Shown here in pieces: positions 9,196 to 17,771 of a stretch of 64,000 nucleotides of DNA. Origin of the DNA: Rhodocyclaceae bacterium (GTDB taxonomy: Bacteria > Pseudomonadota > Gammaproteobacteria > Burkholderiales > Rhodocyclaceae). The stretch covers positions 34,227 through 98,226 of the forward strand of contig VIKE01000021.1 in assembly GCA_008080565.1 (NCBI GenBank). Reading direction: 5' to 3'. The position numbers were made by a program, and so were the translations under genes. Below the pieces are notes generated by a model. It was given only the letters and a program-made list of their open reading frames with translations, was not told the origin of the DNA and ran no database searches. Every line of letters starts with the position of its first letter. The first letter of the stretch is position 1.

Positions 9196-9915
9196 TCAGG
9201 CTCCGCAGGCGGCGTTCTGAACGGTTTTGGTGATGCCTGCCGCCAGTTGGCGGCCACCGCGCTCGGCACCGCAGGACTGGCGTAGATCGCCGACCGGCGC
9301 GACCTGCCCGGCGGCGAGCGCCTCTTCCAGCAAGCCGGCCGATGGTTCCGGCCAGATCGCTTCGATGGCGCCCATGCGCACGTAGCTCTCGGCGCCCGGC
9401 GCGAAAATCGGCGAGCCGGCCGCCAGTTCGATCAGACGTTCGTGGGCGATCTTGGTGACGCGAGCCATCGCCCGCAAATCCATGACCCGGACCTGGGCAT
9501 CGGCCAGCGCATAGGCCCGGTCGGCCATCAGGCCGAAGGACAGGAAACCGCCACTGACGGCGTTGGCGGTGACCAGACTGAGCGAGGCGTGGCCCTGTCT
9601 ACGAGCCAGATCGACACACTGCGCGAGGTGGGCCAGCGAGCCGTTCAGGCAGAGCAATTCCTGGCTGCGCGACAGGGCTTGACCGCTGGTGTCGACCAAA
9701 TAGACCAGCGGTCGGCCGGGGTGCTGCTCGATGGTGTCGAGAGTGAAGCCGGATAAAGCCAGCGCCATGGCGTGGTCGATGGCCGCCGCGTCGGTGGTGC
9801 CGAGCACGGCGACCGTGCCCTGCGCGGTCGTCGCTTCGCCGGTAATCACCTGGTTGGCAACGGCAACCGTATGGCCGGCCGGAAACAGGCTATCGAGAAT
9901 GTCGTTGAGGCTCAT
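9196..9915 (-). CDS. mdcE: Malonate decarboxylase gamma subunit
   Basis: The 239-residue carboxyltransferase-like protein has the acyl-CoA carboxylase beta fold, with VTANAVSGGFLSFGLMADRAYAL around residues 113-135. With MdcD it forms the decarboxylase that releases CO2 from malonyl-S-ACP and regenerates acetyl-S-ACP. Its ATG overlaps the mdcD stop by four bases (ATGA), so the two subunits are probably made in equal amounts. Confidence 0.92.
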   Translation of the reverse strand: MSLNDILDSLFPAGHTVAVANQVITGEATTAQGTVAVLGTTDAAAIDHAMALALSGFTLDTIEQHPGRPLVYLVDTSGQALSRSQELLCLNGSLAHLAQCVDLARRQGHASLSLVTANAVSGGFLSFGLMADRAYALADAQVRVMDLRAMARVTKIAHERLIELAAGSPIFAPGAESYVRMGAIEAIWPEPSAGLLEEALAAGQVAPVGDLRQSCGAERGGRQLAAGITKTVQNAACGA

Positions 9916-10814
9916 GTCGGCAATCCTTCCTTCAGGGCGACCAGGCTGTCGCGGTCAAGCAGCGGCACACTTTCCGGCCGGGCAACACCGAGCGCGGCCC
10001 AGACTTGCAGGCCGTCGCGATAGCTGGCGTAGGCGGCCAGACGATTTTCCAGCGCCTGCTGGCCGGCCCGCAGATGGGCGAGGCTTGGGGCGGGCTCGCT
10101 CCAGCCGGCGAGGAATTTCGCGGCGCCGCGGCGGAAGGCCGCGATGTCGTCTTCGACCAGCATGGCGCAATCGCCCATCAGGTAGCGATGCTTGCCGCCG
10201 GTGACGCGCCAGACCAGCGCCCGGTCCTTCGAGTCGAATTCCTCGACGCCGGCCACCGTTTCAATGACTTCCGGGCCGGACAGCGCGAGTCGGCCTTCTT
10301 CGGAAATGATGATGGCCGAACAGAGTTTGGCGACGATGCCCATGCCGCCGAAAGCACCGCAACTGCCGCCGACCAGCGCCAGCACGGGCACGCCGGCCGC
10401 ACGCGCATCAAGCACGGCGCGCATGATTTCGGAAATGGCGATCAGCCCGGCATTGGCTTCGTGCAGACGAACGCCGCCGGAATCGATGAGAAAGAGCACG
10501 GCTGCCGGCTTTTCTTCAATCGCGCGGCGAAGCATCCCGACGATCTTGGCGCCGTGGATTTCACCGACGGCGCCGCCCATGAACTGGCCTTCCTGGGCGA
10601 TTGCAAAAATCGGCTTTTTTTCCAGTTGACCGTAGCAAACGACCACGCCGTCATCAAATGCGCCGGGCAGGTCGAGCAGGGCGAGATGCGGGCTGGGTGT
10701 GGATTCGGCCGGCGGCAGGATTTCGCTGAAACTGCCGGGATCAAGCAGGCCGGCGAGGCGAGCCCGGGCGGTCGCCTCGAACCAGCTGTGACGTGCAGCA
10801 AGCGACGCGATCAT
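9912..10814 (-). CDS. mdcD: Malonate decarboxylase beta subunit
   Basis: The 300-residue protein from the ATG at 10814 (MIASLAARHSWFEATARARL) has the carboxyltransferase fold, with FMGGAVGEIHGAKIVGML and LVGGSCGAFGGMGI as glycine-rich active-site loops. It is the partner of MdcE. A longer frame exists upstream, but it overlaps mdcC and has no family similarity. The start overlaps the mdcC stop by four bases. The stretch CYGQLEKKPIFAIAQEG is encoded across a copy of the dispersed repeat (10603-10635). Confidence 0.92.
   Translation of the reverse strand: MIASLAARHSWFEATARARLAGLLDPGSFSEILPPAESTPSPHLALLDLPGAFDDGVVVCYGQLEKKPIFAIAQEGQFMGGAVGEIHGAKIVGMLRRAIEEKPAAVLFLIDSGGVRLHEANAGLIAISEIMRAVLDARAAGVPVLALVGGSCGAFGGMGIVAKLCSAIIISEEGRLALSGPEVIETVAGVEEFDSKDRALVWRVTGGKHRYLMGDCAMLVEDDIAAFRRGAAKFLAGWSEPAPSLAHLRAGQQALENRLAAYASYRDGLQVWAALGVARPESVPLLDRDSLVALKEGLPT
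10603..10635 (-). repeat. Dispersed A-tract repeat, copy 3 (inside mdcD, variant core)
   Basis: On the minus strand CTACGGTCAACTGG is followed by AAAAAAAGCCGATTTTTGC. The core differs at two positions, but both A/T tracts and their spacing are kept. It encodes part of CYGQLEKKPIFAI. Confidence 0.65.
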
Positions 10815-11125
10815 AGTGCGCCTCCCTGATATTCGGCCAGCGCCTGAGCCAGGCGCAAGGTGACGACAGCCGGCGTCGCCCCCATGTCGTTGATGGCGAT
10901 AACGGTGCCGCCGGCCGGATGACTCGTGGCGAAGCTGTCGAGCACAGCACGCCAGGTGTCGCCAAAGCCGCGCGCCGAGGTCTTGATGCGGACCCGGCAA
11001 GCCTCCGGCTCAATACCGGGCTTGACGAGAATTTCCAGATTGCCCGAACCGACCACGCCACACAACGCGGGATCGGCTGCCCGCGGCACGGGCTTGGAGT
11101 CGAAACGAAAATCGAGAGTTTCCAT
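10811..11125 (-). CDS. mdcC: Malonate decarboxylase acyl carrier protein (delta subunit)
   Basis: The 104-residue small subunit carries the cofactor-attachment segment GVVGSGNLEILV, whose Ser (near residue 27) receives the phosphoribosyl-dephospho-CoA arm. The ATG at 11125 (METLDF) was preferred over an upstream TTG at 11137: it matches the usual MdcC N-terminus and is preceded by GGTGA at five bases. It begins five bases after the mdcA stop and overlaps mdcD by four. Confidence 0.9.
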   Translation of the reverse strand: METLDFRFDSKPVPRAADPALCGVVGSGNLEILVKPGIEPEACRVRIKTSARGFGDTWRAVLDSFATSHPAGGTVIAINDMGATPAVVTLRLAQALAEYQGGAL

Positions 11126-11130
11126 GGCGG

Positions 11131-12783
11131 TCACCAATTGCGGAAGCGTGAAGGGGGGGCGTACAGGCCACCGGACCAGCGCACCAGATCCTTGACGGAA
11201 CGGGCGGCGAGCAGGTCGCGCGTAGCCAGCCGCGGGTCGATGCCGAGGTCTTCGGCGCGGCGGATGATGCCGCGGTCGCGCAGGTTTTCGACCATCGCCT
11301 TGTCACGGGCCATGCCTACCGGCGTGAAGCCGGCGACGCCACGGATCGCCTGTTCTCGCTCTTCCGGCGAGCGGCAGAGCAGCAGGTTGGCGATGCCTTC
11401 CTCGGTGACGATATGGCTGACGTCGTCGCCGTAGATCATGATCGGCGGCAGTTCGGCGCCCATCGACTTCTGCAGTTTCCAGGCATCGAGTTCCTCGACG
11501 AAGACCGGCGCCATATGCTCGCGGAAGGTCTCCACCATCTGCACAACCAGCTTGCGGCCGCGGATGGCGTTCGCCCCGTAGGCCTCGCGCCCGGCCTTGA
11601 GCCAGGCCGGACTGGCGTGGCGCCGGCCGTGCGGGTCGGAGCCCATGTTCGGGGCGCCGCCGAAGCCGGCAATGCGGCCCAGCGTCGCCGTCGAGCTGTT
11701 GCCGGCCATGTCCATCTGCAAGGTCGAGCCGATGAACATGTCGCAGGCGTAGAGGCCGGCCGTCTGGGAAAACGCCCGGTTGGAACGCATGCTGCCGTCG
11801 GCGCCAGTGAAGAAGACGTCGGAACGGGCCGAGATGTAAGCGTCCATGCCGACTTCCGAACCGAAGCAGTGCACCGACTCGACGAAACCGGACTCGATGG
11901 CCGGAATCAGCGTCGGGTGCGGATTGAGTGCCCAGTGCGTGCAGATCTTGCCCTTCAGGCCAAGGTCGGCGGCGTAGGTCGGCAGCAGCAGCTCGATGGC
12001 TGCCGTGTCGAAACCGATGCCGTGGTTCAGGCGGGTGACGCCGTACTCGGCGTAGATGCCCTTGATCGCCATCATCGCCATCAGCACCTGCACTTCGGTG
12101 ATCTGCGCCGGATCGCGGGTGAACAACGGCTCAATGTAGTTCGGCTTCGGGGCGAGCACCGTGAAATCGACCCAGTCGGCCGGCACGTCGACGCGCGGCA
12201 GCTTGTCGAGGCGCTCATTGACCTGGGCGATGACGATGCCGCCCTTGAAGGCGGTCGCCTCGACGATGGCCGGCGTGTCTTCGGTATTCGGCCCGAGATA
12301 GAGATTGCCCTCGGCATCCGCCGCCTGCGCCGCGATCAGCGCCACATTCGGCGTCAGATCCATGAAGTAGCGGCCGAACAGTTCGAGATAGGTGTGAATC
12401 GCCCCGATCTCGATGCGCTGCTCCTGGACCAGCTTGGCCAGGCGGGCGCCCTGCGGACCGCTGAAAGAAAAGTCGAGGCGGTTTGCCAGGCCGCGCTCGA
12501 AAAGGTCCACATGGCTCGGAAGCGCCAGGACTGACTGGACCATACTGAGGTGATTGATGCGTTCCGGGCTGCAATCAGCCAGGGACTCGGAGAGGAAATC
12601 GGCCTGCTTCTGGTTATTGCCTTCCAGACAGACGCGGTCGCCCGGCTGGATGACGGCTTCGAGCAGGTCGATGATACGGTCGACCGGGATTTCCCGGCCA
12701 AAACCAAGGCTCGCCGCCCGCTCGAGGCGGCGGCCACGGCTTTGGCGCAGGGAATCCCAGTCACGCGGGAGAGGTGCGTTCAT
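11131..12783 (-). CDS. mdcA: Malonate decarboxylase alpha subunit (acetyl-S-ACP:malonate ACP transferase)
   Basis: The 550-residue CoA-transferase-like protein has the MdcA N-terminus MNAPLPRDWDSLRQSRGRRL and conserved blocks such as GDRVCLEGNNQKQADFL and NHGIGFDTAAIELLLPTY. It exchanges acetate for malonate on the ACP arm, committing malonate to decarboxylation without ATP activation. It is the first enzyme gene after the TRAP transporter genes, 18 bases downstream of the dctM stop. A degenerate copy of the dispersed repeat may underlie residues near FGREIPVDRIID (12674-12710). Confidence 0.93.
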   Translation of the reverse strand: MNAPLPRDWDSLRQSRGRRLERAASLGFGREIPVDRIIDLLEAVIQPGDRVCLEGNNQKQADFLSESLADCSPERINHLSMVQSVLALPSHVDLFERGLANRLDFSFSGPQGARLAKLVQEQRIEIGAIHTYLELFGRYFMDLTPNVALIAAQAADAEGNLYLGPNTEDTPAIVEATAFKGGIVIAQVNERLDKLPRVDVPADWVDFTVLAPKPNYIEPLFTRDPAQITEVQVLMAMMAIKGIYAEYGVTRLNHGIGFDTAAIELLLPTYAADLGLKGKICTHWALNPHPTLIPAIESGFVESVHCFGSEVGMDAYISARSDVFFTGADGSMRSNRAFSQTAGLYACDMFIGSTLQMDMAGNSSTATLGRIAGFGGAPNMGSDPHGRRHASPAWLKAGREAYGANAIRGRKLVVQMVETFREHMAPVFVEELDAWKLQKSMGAELPPIMIYGDDVSHIVTEEGIANLLLCRSPEEREQAIRGVAGFTPVGMARDKAMVENLRDRGIIRRAEDLGIDPRLATRDLLAARSVKDLVRWSGGLYAPPSRFRNW

Positions 12784-12801
12784 GATCGTCTTTCCGCTCG
12801 C

Positions 12802-14142
12802 TCAGGAACCGCTGTACTGCGACGGCAGCCAGGTGGCGATTTCCGGGAAAATGCAGAGCAACACGATGCCGAGCGCCATCAGCAGCAGGAAGGGCACGGT
12901 GCCCCACATGATTTCCTTGAGCTTGATGTCGGGGGCAATGCCGCTGATCACGAACAGGTTGAGGCCGACCGGCGGGTGAATCAGGCCCATTTCCATGAGG
13001 ATGGTCATGATCACGCCGAACCAGATCAGGTCGATGCCGAGGGCGTTCAGCGCCGGCAGGATGATCGGCGTGACCATCAGGATGATGGCGACCGGCGGCA
13101 GGAAGAAACCAAGCACGATGAGCAGGATATTGACCCAGAAGAAGAAGGCCCACTTGCTCAACTCCAGTGAAATCATCCAGGCGGCGGCCGACTGGGTGAT
13201 GTGCAGGTAGCTCATGACGTAGGTGTAGAGGAAGGACATGGCGATGATCAGCATGATCATCGACGACTCGCGCGCCGTCCCGGAGAGGATGACCTTGAGG
13301 TCGCTCCAGCGCCAGCAGCCATAGATCGCCATGACCATGAGCAGCGCACCGAAGGCGCCGATGCCGGCGACTTCCGACGGCGTTGCCCAGCCACCGTAGA
13401 GGGCAACCATGACGATAATGATCAGACCGAGGAAGGGCGCCAGGCGGGGCAGCGTTTCCAGGCGCTGTTTCCAGCTATAGGACTCTTCCGCCGGCATGGC
13501 CATACCGGTCGAGCGATTGGCCGAAATTTTTTCGTTCTTTTCGGCCCAGGATTTGTAGATCACCCAAGTCGAGAACAAAGCAGTCAGCATCAAGCCGGGG
13601 CCGACGCCGGCCATGAACAACTTGCCAATCGACTGTTCGGTGGCCAGACCATAAAGAATCAGCGTCAGCGACGGCGGAATCAGGATGCCCAGCGTGCCGC
13701 CGGCGGCGATCAGGCCGGTGGCCAGACGCTCGGAATAACCGCGTTTGCGCATTTACGGAATGCCCGATGAACCGATGGCCGAGCAGGTTGCCGGCGAGGA
13801 GCCACACATCGCGGCGAACACGGAGCAGGCCAGCGTGTTGGCCAGGCCGAGACCACCCGGCACCTTGTACAGCCAGCGATTCAGCGAGTTGTAGAGATCG
13901 GCGCCAGCGCGTGATTTGCCGATGGCGGCGCCCATCATGATGAAGAGCGGAATGGTCAGTAACGTGAAGCTGTTCAACTCGGAAAAGATGGTTTCAGCGA
14001 TGATCGACAGCTGCGCCACCGGCATGAAAAAGTACATGAAAATCAGGGCGACCGAGCCAACGGCAAAGGCAATCGGCATCCCGGAAAAGAGAAATATGAA
14101 AGTGGCGGCCGCGTAGAGCAAGCCCAAGGTTCCGACGCTCAT
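12802..14142 (-). pseudogene. TRAP transporter large permease subunit (DctM/MatM type), interrupted by an in-frame TAA
   Basis: Two open frames on the same strand and in the same phase make one DctM-like protein of about 446 positions. The N-terminal 129 residues (14142-13753) end ...AIGSSGIP. A TAA (13755-13753) is followed at once by ATG (13752-13750), which opens MRKRGYSERLATGLIAAGGT and runs 316 residues to 12802. Intact family members read GIPEMRKRGY here, so one Glu codon appears to have become TAA. All other family features are kept: about 12 membrane segments and GGTLGILIPPS. The TAAATG arrangement could allow reinitiation and a two-piece transporter. Sequencing error and true inactivation remain possible. 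It overlaps dctQ by four bases. Confidence 0.85.
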
Positions 14143-14723
14143 TTGCGCTCTCCTTCGTCGTCATGCTGGATGCGTTCGATGGCCACCTGAATGGCCGCGT
14201 TGTGTTGCGGCGGCGGCTGGTGCGAGCGCATGGCTTCGGGCAGCGAGTCTTCGATGAACTGGACAAAGACCTGCAGGGCGAGCGAGGTCATGCCGACCGC
14301 CATGGTGGCAAAGACCGGCCACATCTTGGGCGCCCAGGAGGTGTCACTCATCCGGCCTTCGTCCCAGGCTTCGTAGAACAGGTGCCAGCAGTTCCAGGCG
14401 ATGAAGGCGCAGAACAGGAAGGACAGCAGATCGGAAAACGCCATGCGCCACTGCGTCCAGCTCGGCGGGGTGATTTCGTCGAGAATTTCAATCGTCACAT
14501 GACCGCGATTGAGCTGGGTATGGGCGGCGGCCAGAAAGCTGGAGGCAATCAGCAAATAGACGCAAAACTCGATTTCCCAGTCGGTCGGCCAGGCAAAGAA
14601 ATAACGGACTGCGACCTCAAAAACAAGAACGCAGGTAGCGATGACGATCAGAAAAGCCGACAGGTAACCTGTCGCAATATTGAAGGCCTTGACCGCTCGG
14701 CTGATGAAATATCCGGGGCTCAT
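14139..14723 (-). CDS. TRAP transporter small permease subunit (DctQ type)
   Basis: The 194-residue inner-membrane protein has four hydrophobic helices and the DctQ hallmark region [22 protein letters not shown] (residues about 37-58), with the conserved Arg-Tyr and Trp-Glu pairs. It pairs with the large subunit downstream. Its place between the solute receptor and the mdc genes points to malonate uptake, as with MatPQM-type systems of rhizobia. The substrate is inference from context. Confidence 0.9.
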   Translation of the reverse strand: MSPGYFISRAVKAFNIATGYLSAFLIVIATCVLVFEVAVRYFFAWPTDWEIEFCVYLLIASSFLAAAHTQLNRGHVTIEILDEITPPSWTQWRMAFSDLLSFLFCAFIAWNCWHLFYEAWDEGRMSDTSWAPKMWPVFATMAVGMTSLALQVFVQFIEDSLPEAMRSHQPPPQHNAAIQVAIERIQHDDEGERK

Positions 14724-14768
14724 GATTCACCTATAAGAAGGATGGGCCGGGCATGCCCGGCCGGTGGA

Positions 14769-15794
14769 TTACTTGACCGACAGCGCCATGTCGAGCAGGA
14801 CGCGGCCATCCTTGATGTTCTCGGCGAAATCCTTGAAAGCCGTCTGTTCGGCGATACCGCGCCAGGCCAGGAAAGCTTTCTCGTCCATATCGGCCACCTT
14901 GGCTCCTGCTTTGGCGAACACCTCGGCCATGCGCAGGTCATCCTTCTTGGCTTCCTCAACGCCAAACTTCTCCAGACTGGCACCGACGTCACTGATGATC
15001 TTCTGTTGTTCCGGGGTCAACGAGTCGTAGAGGCCCTTGGAGATCAGCAGTGGCTCGAACATGAACCAGAAGCTCTTGTTGCGGGCCGTAGTCACGTACT
15101 TGCTGAATTCCTGCAGACGGAAACTGATCAACGACGTGCTGGAGGTCAGCGCCGCGTCGAGCACACCGGACTGCATCGCACTGTAGATTTCCGAGGACGG
15201 CATGCCGGTCACTGCGGCGCCGGCGCCCTTCAACATCTGGTCCATTTCCTTGCTGCCGCCGCGGAACTTCAGGCCCTTGGCGTCATCGGGAACAACCACG
15301 GTCTTCTTGGTCGAGGCAATTCCGCCAGCCTGCCAAATCCAGGTGATGATCTTGATGTTCTTGTCGGCCAGAATACGGTCAAGCTCCTTGCCGATCGGGG
15401 CTGTTTTCCAGCGCATCCCCTGTTCGTAGCTGTTTACCAGCGTCGGCATCAGCGTGATGTTGACCTGCGGAATCTCTCCACCGCCATAGGCTAGCGGGAC
15501 CAGGCTCATGTCCAGCGCGCTCTTGCGCAGGGCCCCGATCTGGCTGTTGGTCTTCATCAACGAACTGCCGGGATAAATTTCGAACTTCAGGCTGCCCTTG
15601 GACTGCTTTTCAACTTCCGCTACGAAGCGGCGGACAAGTCGATCACGGAAATCGCCCTCCTCGTTGGTCGCGGCGGGGAATTGATGGGAAATCTTGATGA
15701 CGCGCGGCGTCTGGGCATGGGCGACGGGCAGAGCACAGGTGAGAGCGGCGGCAGCGATGGCCAGCGTAAGCTGGCGTTTAGTCTTGCTGAACAT
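14769..15794 (-). CDS. TRAP transporter substrate-binding protein (DctP type, probable malonate receptor)
   Basis: The 341-residue periplasmic protein has a clear signal peptide (MFSKTKRQLTLAIAAAALTC, cleavage after AHA near residue 26) and the DctP pattern around FRGGSKEMDQMLKGAGAA, whose Arg normally binds the substrate carboxylate. I chose the ATG at 15794 because a strong GGAGGAGAT Shine-Dalgarno sits eight bases upstream; the frame also has an ATG at 15809 inside that leader. It is the first gene of the malonate operon, divergent from a MatR-like regulator. Confidence 0.9.
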   Translation of the reverse strand: MFSKTKRQLTLAIAAAALTCALPVAHAQTPRVIKISHQFPAATNEEGDFRDRLVRRFVAEVEKQSKGSLKFEIYPGSSLMKTNSQIGALRKSALDMSLVPLAYGGGEIPQVNITLMPTLVNSYEQGMRWKTAPIGKELDRILADKNIKIITWIWQAGGIASTKKTVVVPDDAKGLKFRGGSKEMDQMLKGAGAAVTGMPSSEIYSAMQSGVLDAALTSSTSLISFRLQEFSKYVTTARNKSFWFMFEPLLISKGLYDSLTPEQQKIISDVGASLEKFGVEEAKKDDLRMAEVFAKAGAKVADMDEKAFLAWRGIAEQTAFKDFAENIKDGRVLLDMALSVK

Positions 15795-15899
15795 GGATAT
15801 CTCCTCCAAGGTTAGAAAAGCACTGACGGTGAAACCTCACTGGCTGGCTTATCCACGCTAGGGAATACCGCACTCTTGTTTTGTGTTCAAAAATCACCG

Positions 15900-15913
15900 T
15901 TGTGTATACACGA
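15900..15913. promoter_or_regulatory. Probable MatR-type operator (GTGTATACAC palindrome)
   Basis: The divergent TRAP/gntR gap contains TTGTGTATACACGA (15900-15913), a 14-bp near-perfect palindrome with a perfect GTGTATACAC core. From memory, rhizobial MatR, the malonate-responsive GntR repressor, binds a TCTTGTA/TACACGA dyad; the right half-site here is identical. Repression of the mdc/TRAP operon by the adjacent regulator is inferred. Confidence 0.7.
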
Positions 15914-15923
15914 TAGTCATACA

Positions 15924-15953
15924 TTGAATACTGGTCAACTAATTTCGTATAAT
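15924..15953 (+). promoter_or_regulatory. Promoter of the MatR-like gntR gene
   Basis: A TTGAAT -35 (15924-15929) and a consensus TATAAT -10 (15948-15953) are separated by 18 bp, with the ATG 31 bases downstream of the -10. The MatR-type palindrome lies just upstream of the -35. Confidence 0.6.
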
Positions 15954-15984
15954 TAAATCGTTGCCGCACGCTGGAGCACTAATC

Positions 15985-16671
15985 ATGAACAGCCCTGTCG
16001 AAATACCCCCTACCACCCGCCAGTCGGAACGCCTCGGCGAACTGATTGAAGAGCGCATCGTCACTGGCGTCTATCCACCCGGCACGCGGCTCGACGAGCA
16101 GGAATTAGCCGACACCTTCGGCGTATCCCGAACGCCGGTACGCGAAGCCTTGATCCAGCTTGCCTCGGTCGGACTGATCGAAATCAAGCCACGACGCGGG
16201 GCGACCGTCCCGGAAGTTGGGGCCGACCGGGTCTGCGAAATGTTCGAAGTAATGGCCGAACTGGAAGCGATGTGCGGCCGACTGGCCGCGCGGCGTATTA
16301 CGCCAAGCGAGCAAGTGGCGTTGCAGGAGGCACATGACGCCTGCGAAGCTGCGCGTGACGCCAATACTCCGGATATCTACTACCAGCTCAACGAGGTCTT
16401 CCATCAGCGCATCTACGAAGCCAGCCACAACGGCTTCCTGGTTGAGCAGGCGACCGCCCTGCACCGCCGGTTGCGCCCCTATCGCCGGCTACAGTTGCGC
16501 GTCCGCAACCGGATGGCGACCTCGTTCAACGAGCACCAGGCCATCGTCGATTCCATCGTCAAGGGCGACAGCGAACTCGCCTCGGCGCAGCTACGCGCCC
16601 ACGTGACAGTTCAGGGCGATCGTTTCGCCGACCTCGTCGCCACCTTGCGCGACTTCAAGGCCGGCTTGTGA
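15985..16671 (+). CDS. GntR family regulator (FCD), probable malonate-responsive repressor
   Basis: The 228-residue protein has a winged helix (residues about 20-75: LADTFGVSRTPVREALIQLA, wing IKPRRGATVPEV) and an FCD domain with the metal-site pattern VFHQRIYEASHN. The ATG at 15985 is used with GGAG eight bases upstream; an earlier in-frame TTG has no ribosome site. Divergent placement from the TRAP-mdc operon and the TGTATACA-type palindrome between them fit MatR/MdcY-like control by malonate or malonyl-CoA. It resembles the GntR at 2.1 kb only at family level. Confidence 0.87.
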   Translation: MNSPVEIPPTTRQSERLGELIEERIVTGVYPPGTRLDEQELADTFGVSRTPVREALIQLASVGLIEIKPRRGATVPEVGADRVCEMFEVMAELEAMCGRLAARRITPSEQVALQEAHDACEAARDANTPDIYYQLNEVFHQRIYEASHNGFLVEQATALHRRLRPYRRLQLRVRNRMATSFNEHQAIVDSIVKGDSELASAQLRAHVTVQGDRFADLVATLRDFKAGL

Positions 16672-16872
16672 CCCCGGTCAGCCGAGCGAGCAGCCGGGCA
16701 GGCCGCTATCGCTCCAACTGGCGAGGCGAAAACCGAGCACAGCCGAGATGCCGATCGCGTTGCGTACCATCTTTTCTGAACATGTTTTTTACCAGTGGAT
16801 GTAACAAATCACTCCGATTGCCGAATAGCCATGATGAAGCGCTGTGCTTCGTTACCATTCAGGAGTTATTTG

Positions 16873-17649
16873 ATGAAAACACTCTTTTCCACAATTGCGC
16901 TGGCCTTCGGGTTGATGCACACGATCTTTGGCGGTACCGCATTCGCAAGAGAGGCCGTACCTGTCGAGGCCAAGAATGTCGTCCTCGTACATGGAGCCTG
17001 GGCCGATGGCTCCAGTTGGTCCGACGTCATCCCCTACCTAGGGGCGGCCGGCTTGAAGGTGATAGCGGTCCAGAATCCCCTTACCTCCCTCGCCGATGAC
17101 GTTGCCGCAACGAAACGGGCGCTCGCCCTGCTGGATGGACCCACGGTCCTCGTAGGACATTCCTACGCGGGAAGTGTCATCAGTGAAGCGGGGGGAGAGC
17201 CGAAGGTTACGGCGCTGGTCTACGTCGCGGCTCGCGCACCTGATGCCGGCGAAGATTTTCTGGCGCTTGGCAGTCAATTTCCGACGATGCCCCTCCGCGC
17301 TGGCGTCGAAAAACACAATGGCTATTTGACCGTTTCGGAGAAGGCTTTCTTCAACCACTTTGCGGACGGCATACCTATGGAGAAGGCAAAGACGCTCTAT
17401 TCCGTACAACAACCGGTCGCAGCAAATCTGTTTGCTGACAGAACCACAACTGCAGCCTGGAAAACCAAGCCATCCTGGTACGTGGTCGCAAAGAACGACA
17501 ACACGATCTCGCCTGATTTCCAGCGATTCCTTGCTGGGCGCATGAAGGCCAAGACGATAGAAGTCGAATCCGGACATCTCCCCCTTGTTTCGCATCCGAA
17601 AGACATTGCGGCGCTTATTCTGGCTGCAGCCGGGAAACGGGGATTGTAA
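16873..17649 (+). CDS. Exported alpha/beta hydrolase
   Basis: The 258-residue protein begins with a signal peptide (MKTLFSTIALAFGLMHTIFG, cleavage after AFA near residue 25). The fold shows HGAWADGSSW (oxyanion loop), the nucleophile elbow VGHSYAGSV and a C-terminal His in GHLPLVSHP. It resembles EstC-like esterases; the substrate is unknown and the product is probably periplasmic. The ATG at 16873 has AGGAG seven bases upstream, whereas the longer frame lacks one. It precedes a sigma/anti-sigma pair, but a regulatory link is only conjecture. The block 16.8-19 kb interrupts operons typical of this lineage and may be acquired. Confidence 0.82.
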   Translation: MKTLFSTIALAFGLMHTIFGGTAFAREAVPVEAKNVVLVHGAWADGSSWSDVIPYLGAAGLKVIAVQNPLTSLADDVAATKRALALLDGPTVLVGHSYAGSVISEAGGEPKVTALVYVAARAPDAGEDFLALGSQFPTMPLRAGVEKHNGYLTVSEKAFFNHFADGIPMEKAKTLYSVQQPVAANLFADRTTTAAWKTKPSWYVVAKNDNTISPDFQRFLAGRMKAKTIEVESGHLPLVSHPKDIAALILAAAGKRGL

Positions 17650-17694
17650 TTTGCTAGTCAGGAGATGACGTGGATAGCTTAGCCAATTCCCGTG

Positions 17695-17709
17695 AGCTTC
17701 CGTGAAGCT
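17695..17709. promoter_or_regulatory. Inverted repeat upstream of the sigma factor gene
   Basis: AGCTTC (17695-17700) and GAAGCT (17704-17709) are separated by CGT in the 122-bp gap between the hydrolase and the sigma factor. It could be an operator. No recognisable ECF promoter pair was identified. Confidence 0.25.
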
Positions 17710-17771
17710 TGACCACGACATCATGCCTTGCAACGACGGCGTGGTATGAGAACGGAGCATCAGGAGTGGGA

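Noticed and set aside
10814..11000. Longer N-terminus for mdcD
   Set aside because: The extension lies antiphase over mdcC and has no family similarity; the ATG at 10814 overlaps mdcC as ATGA.
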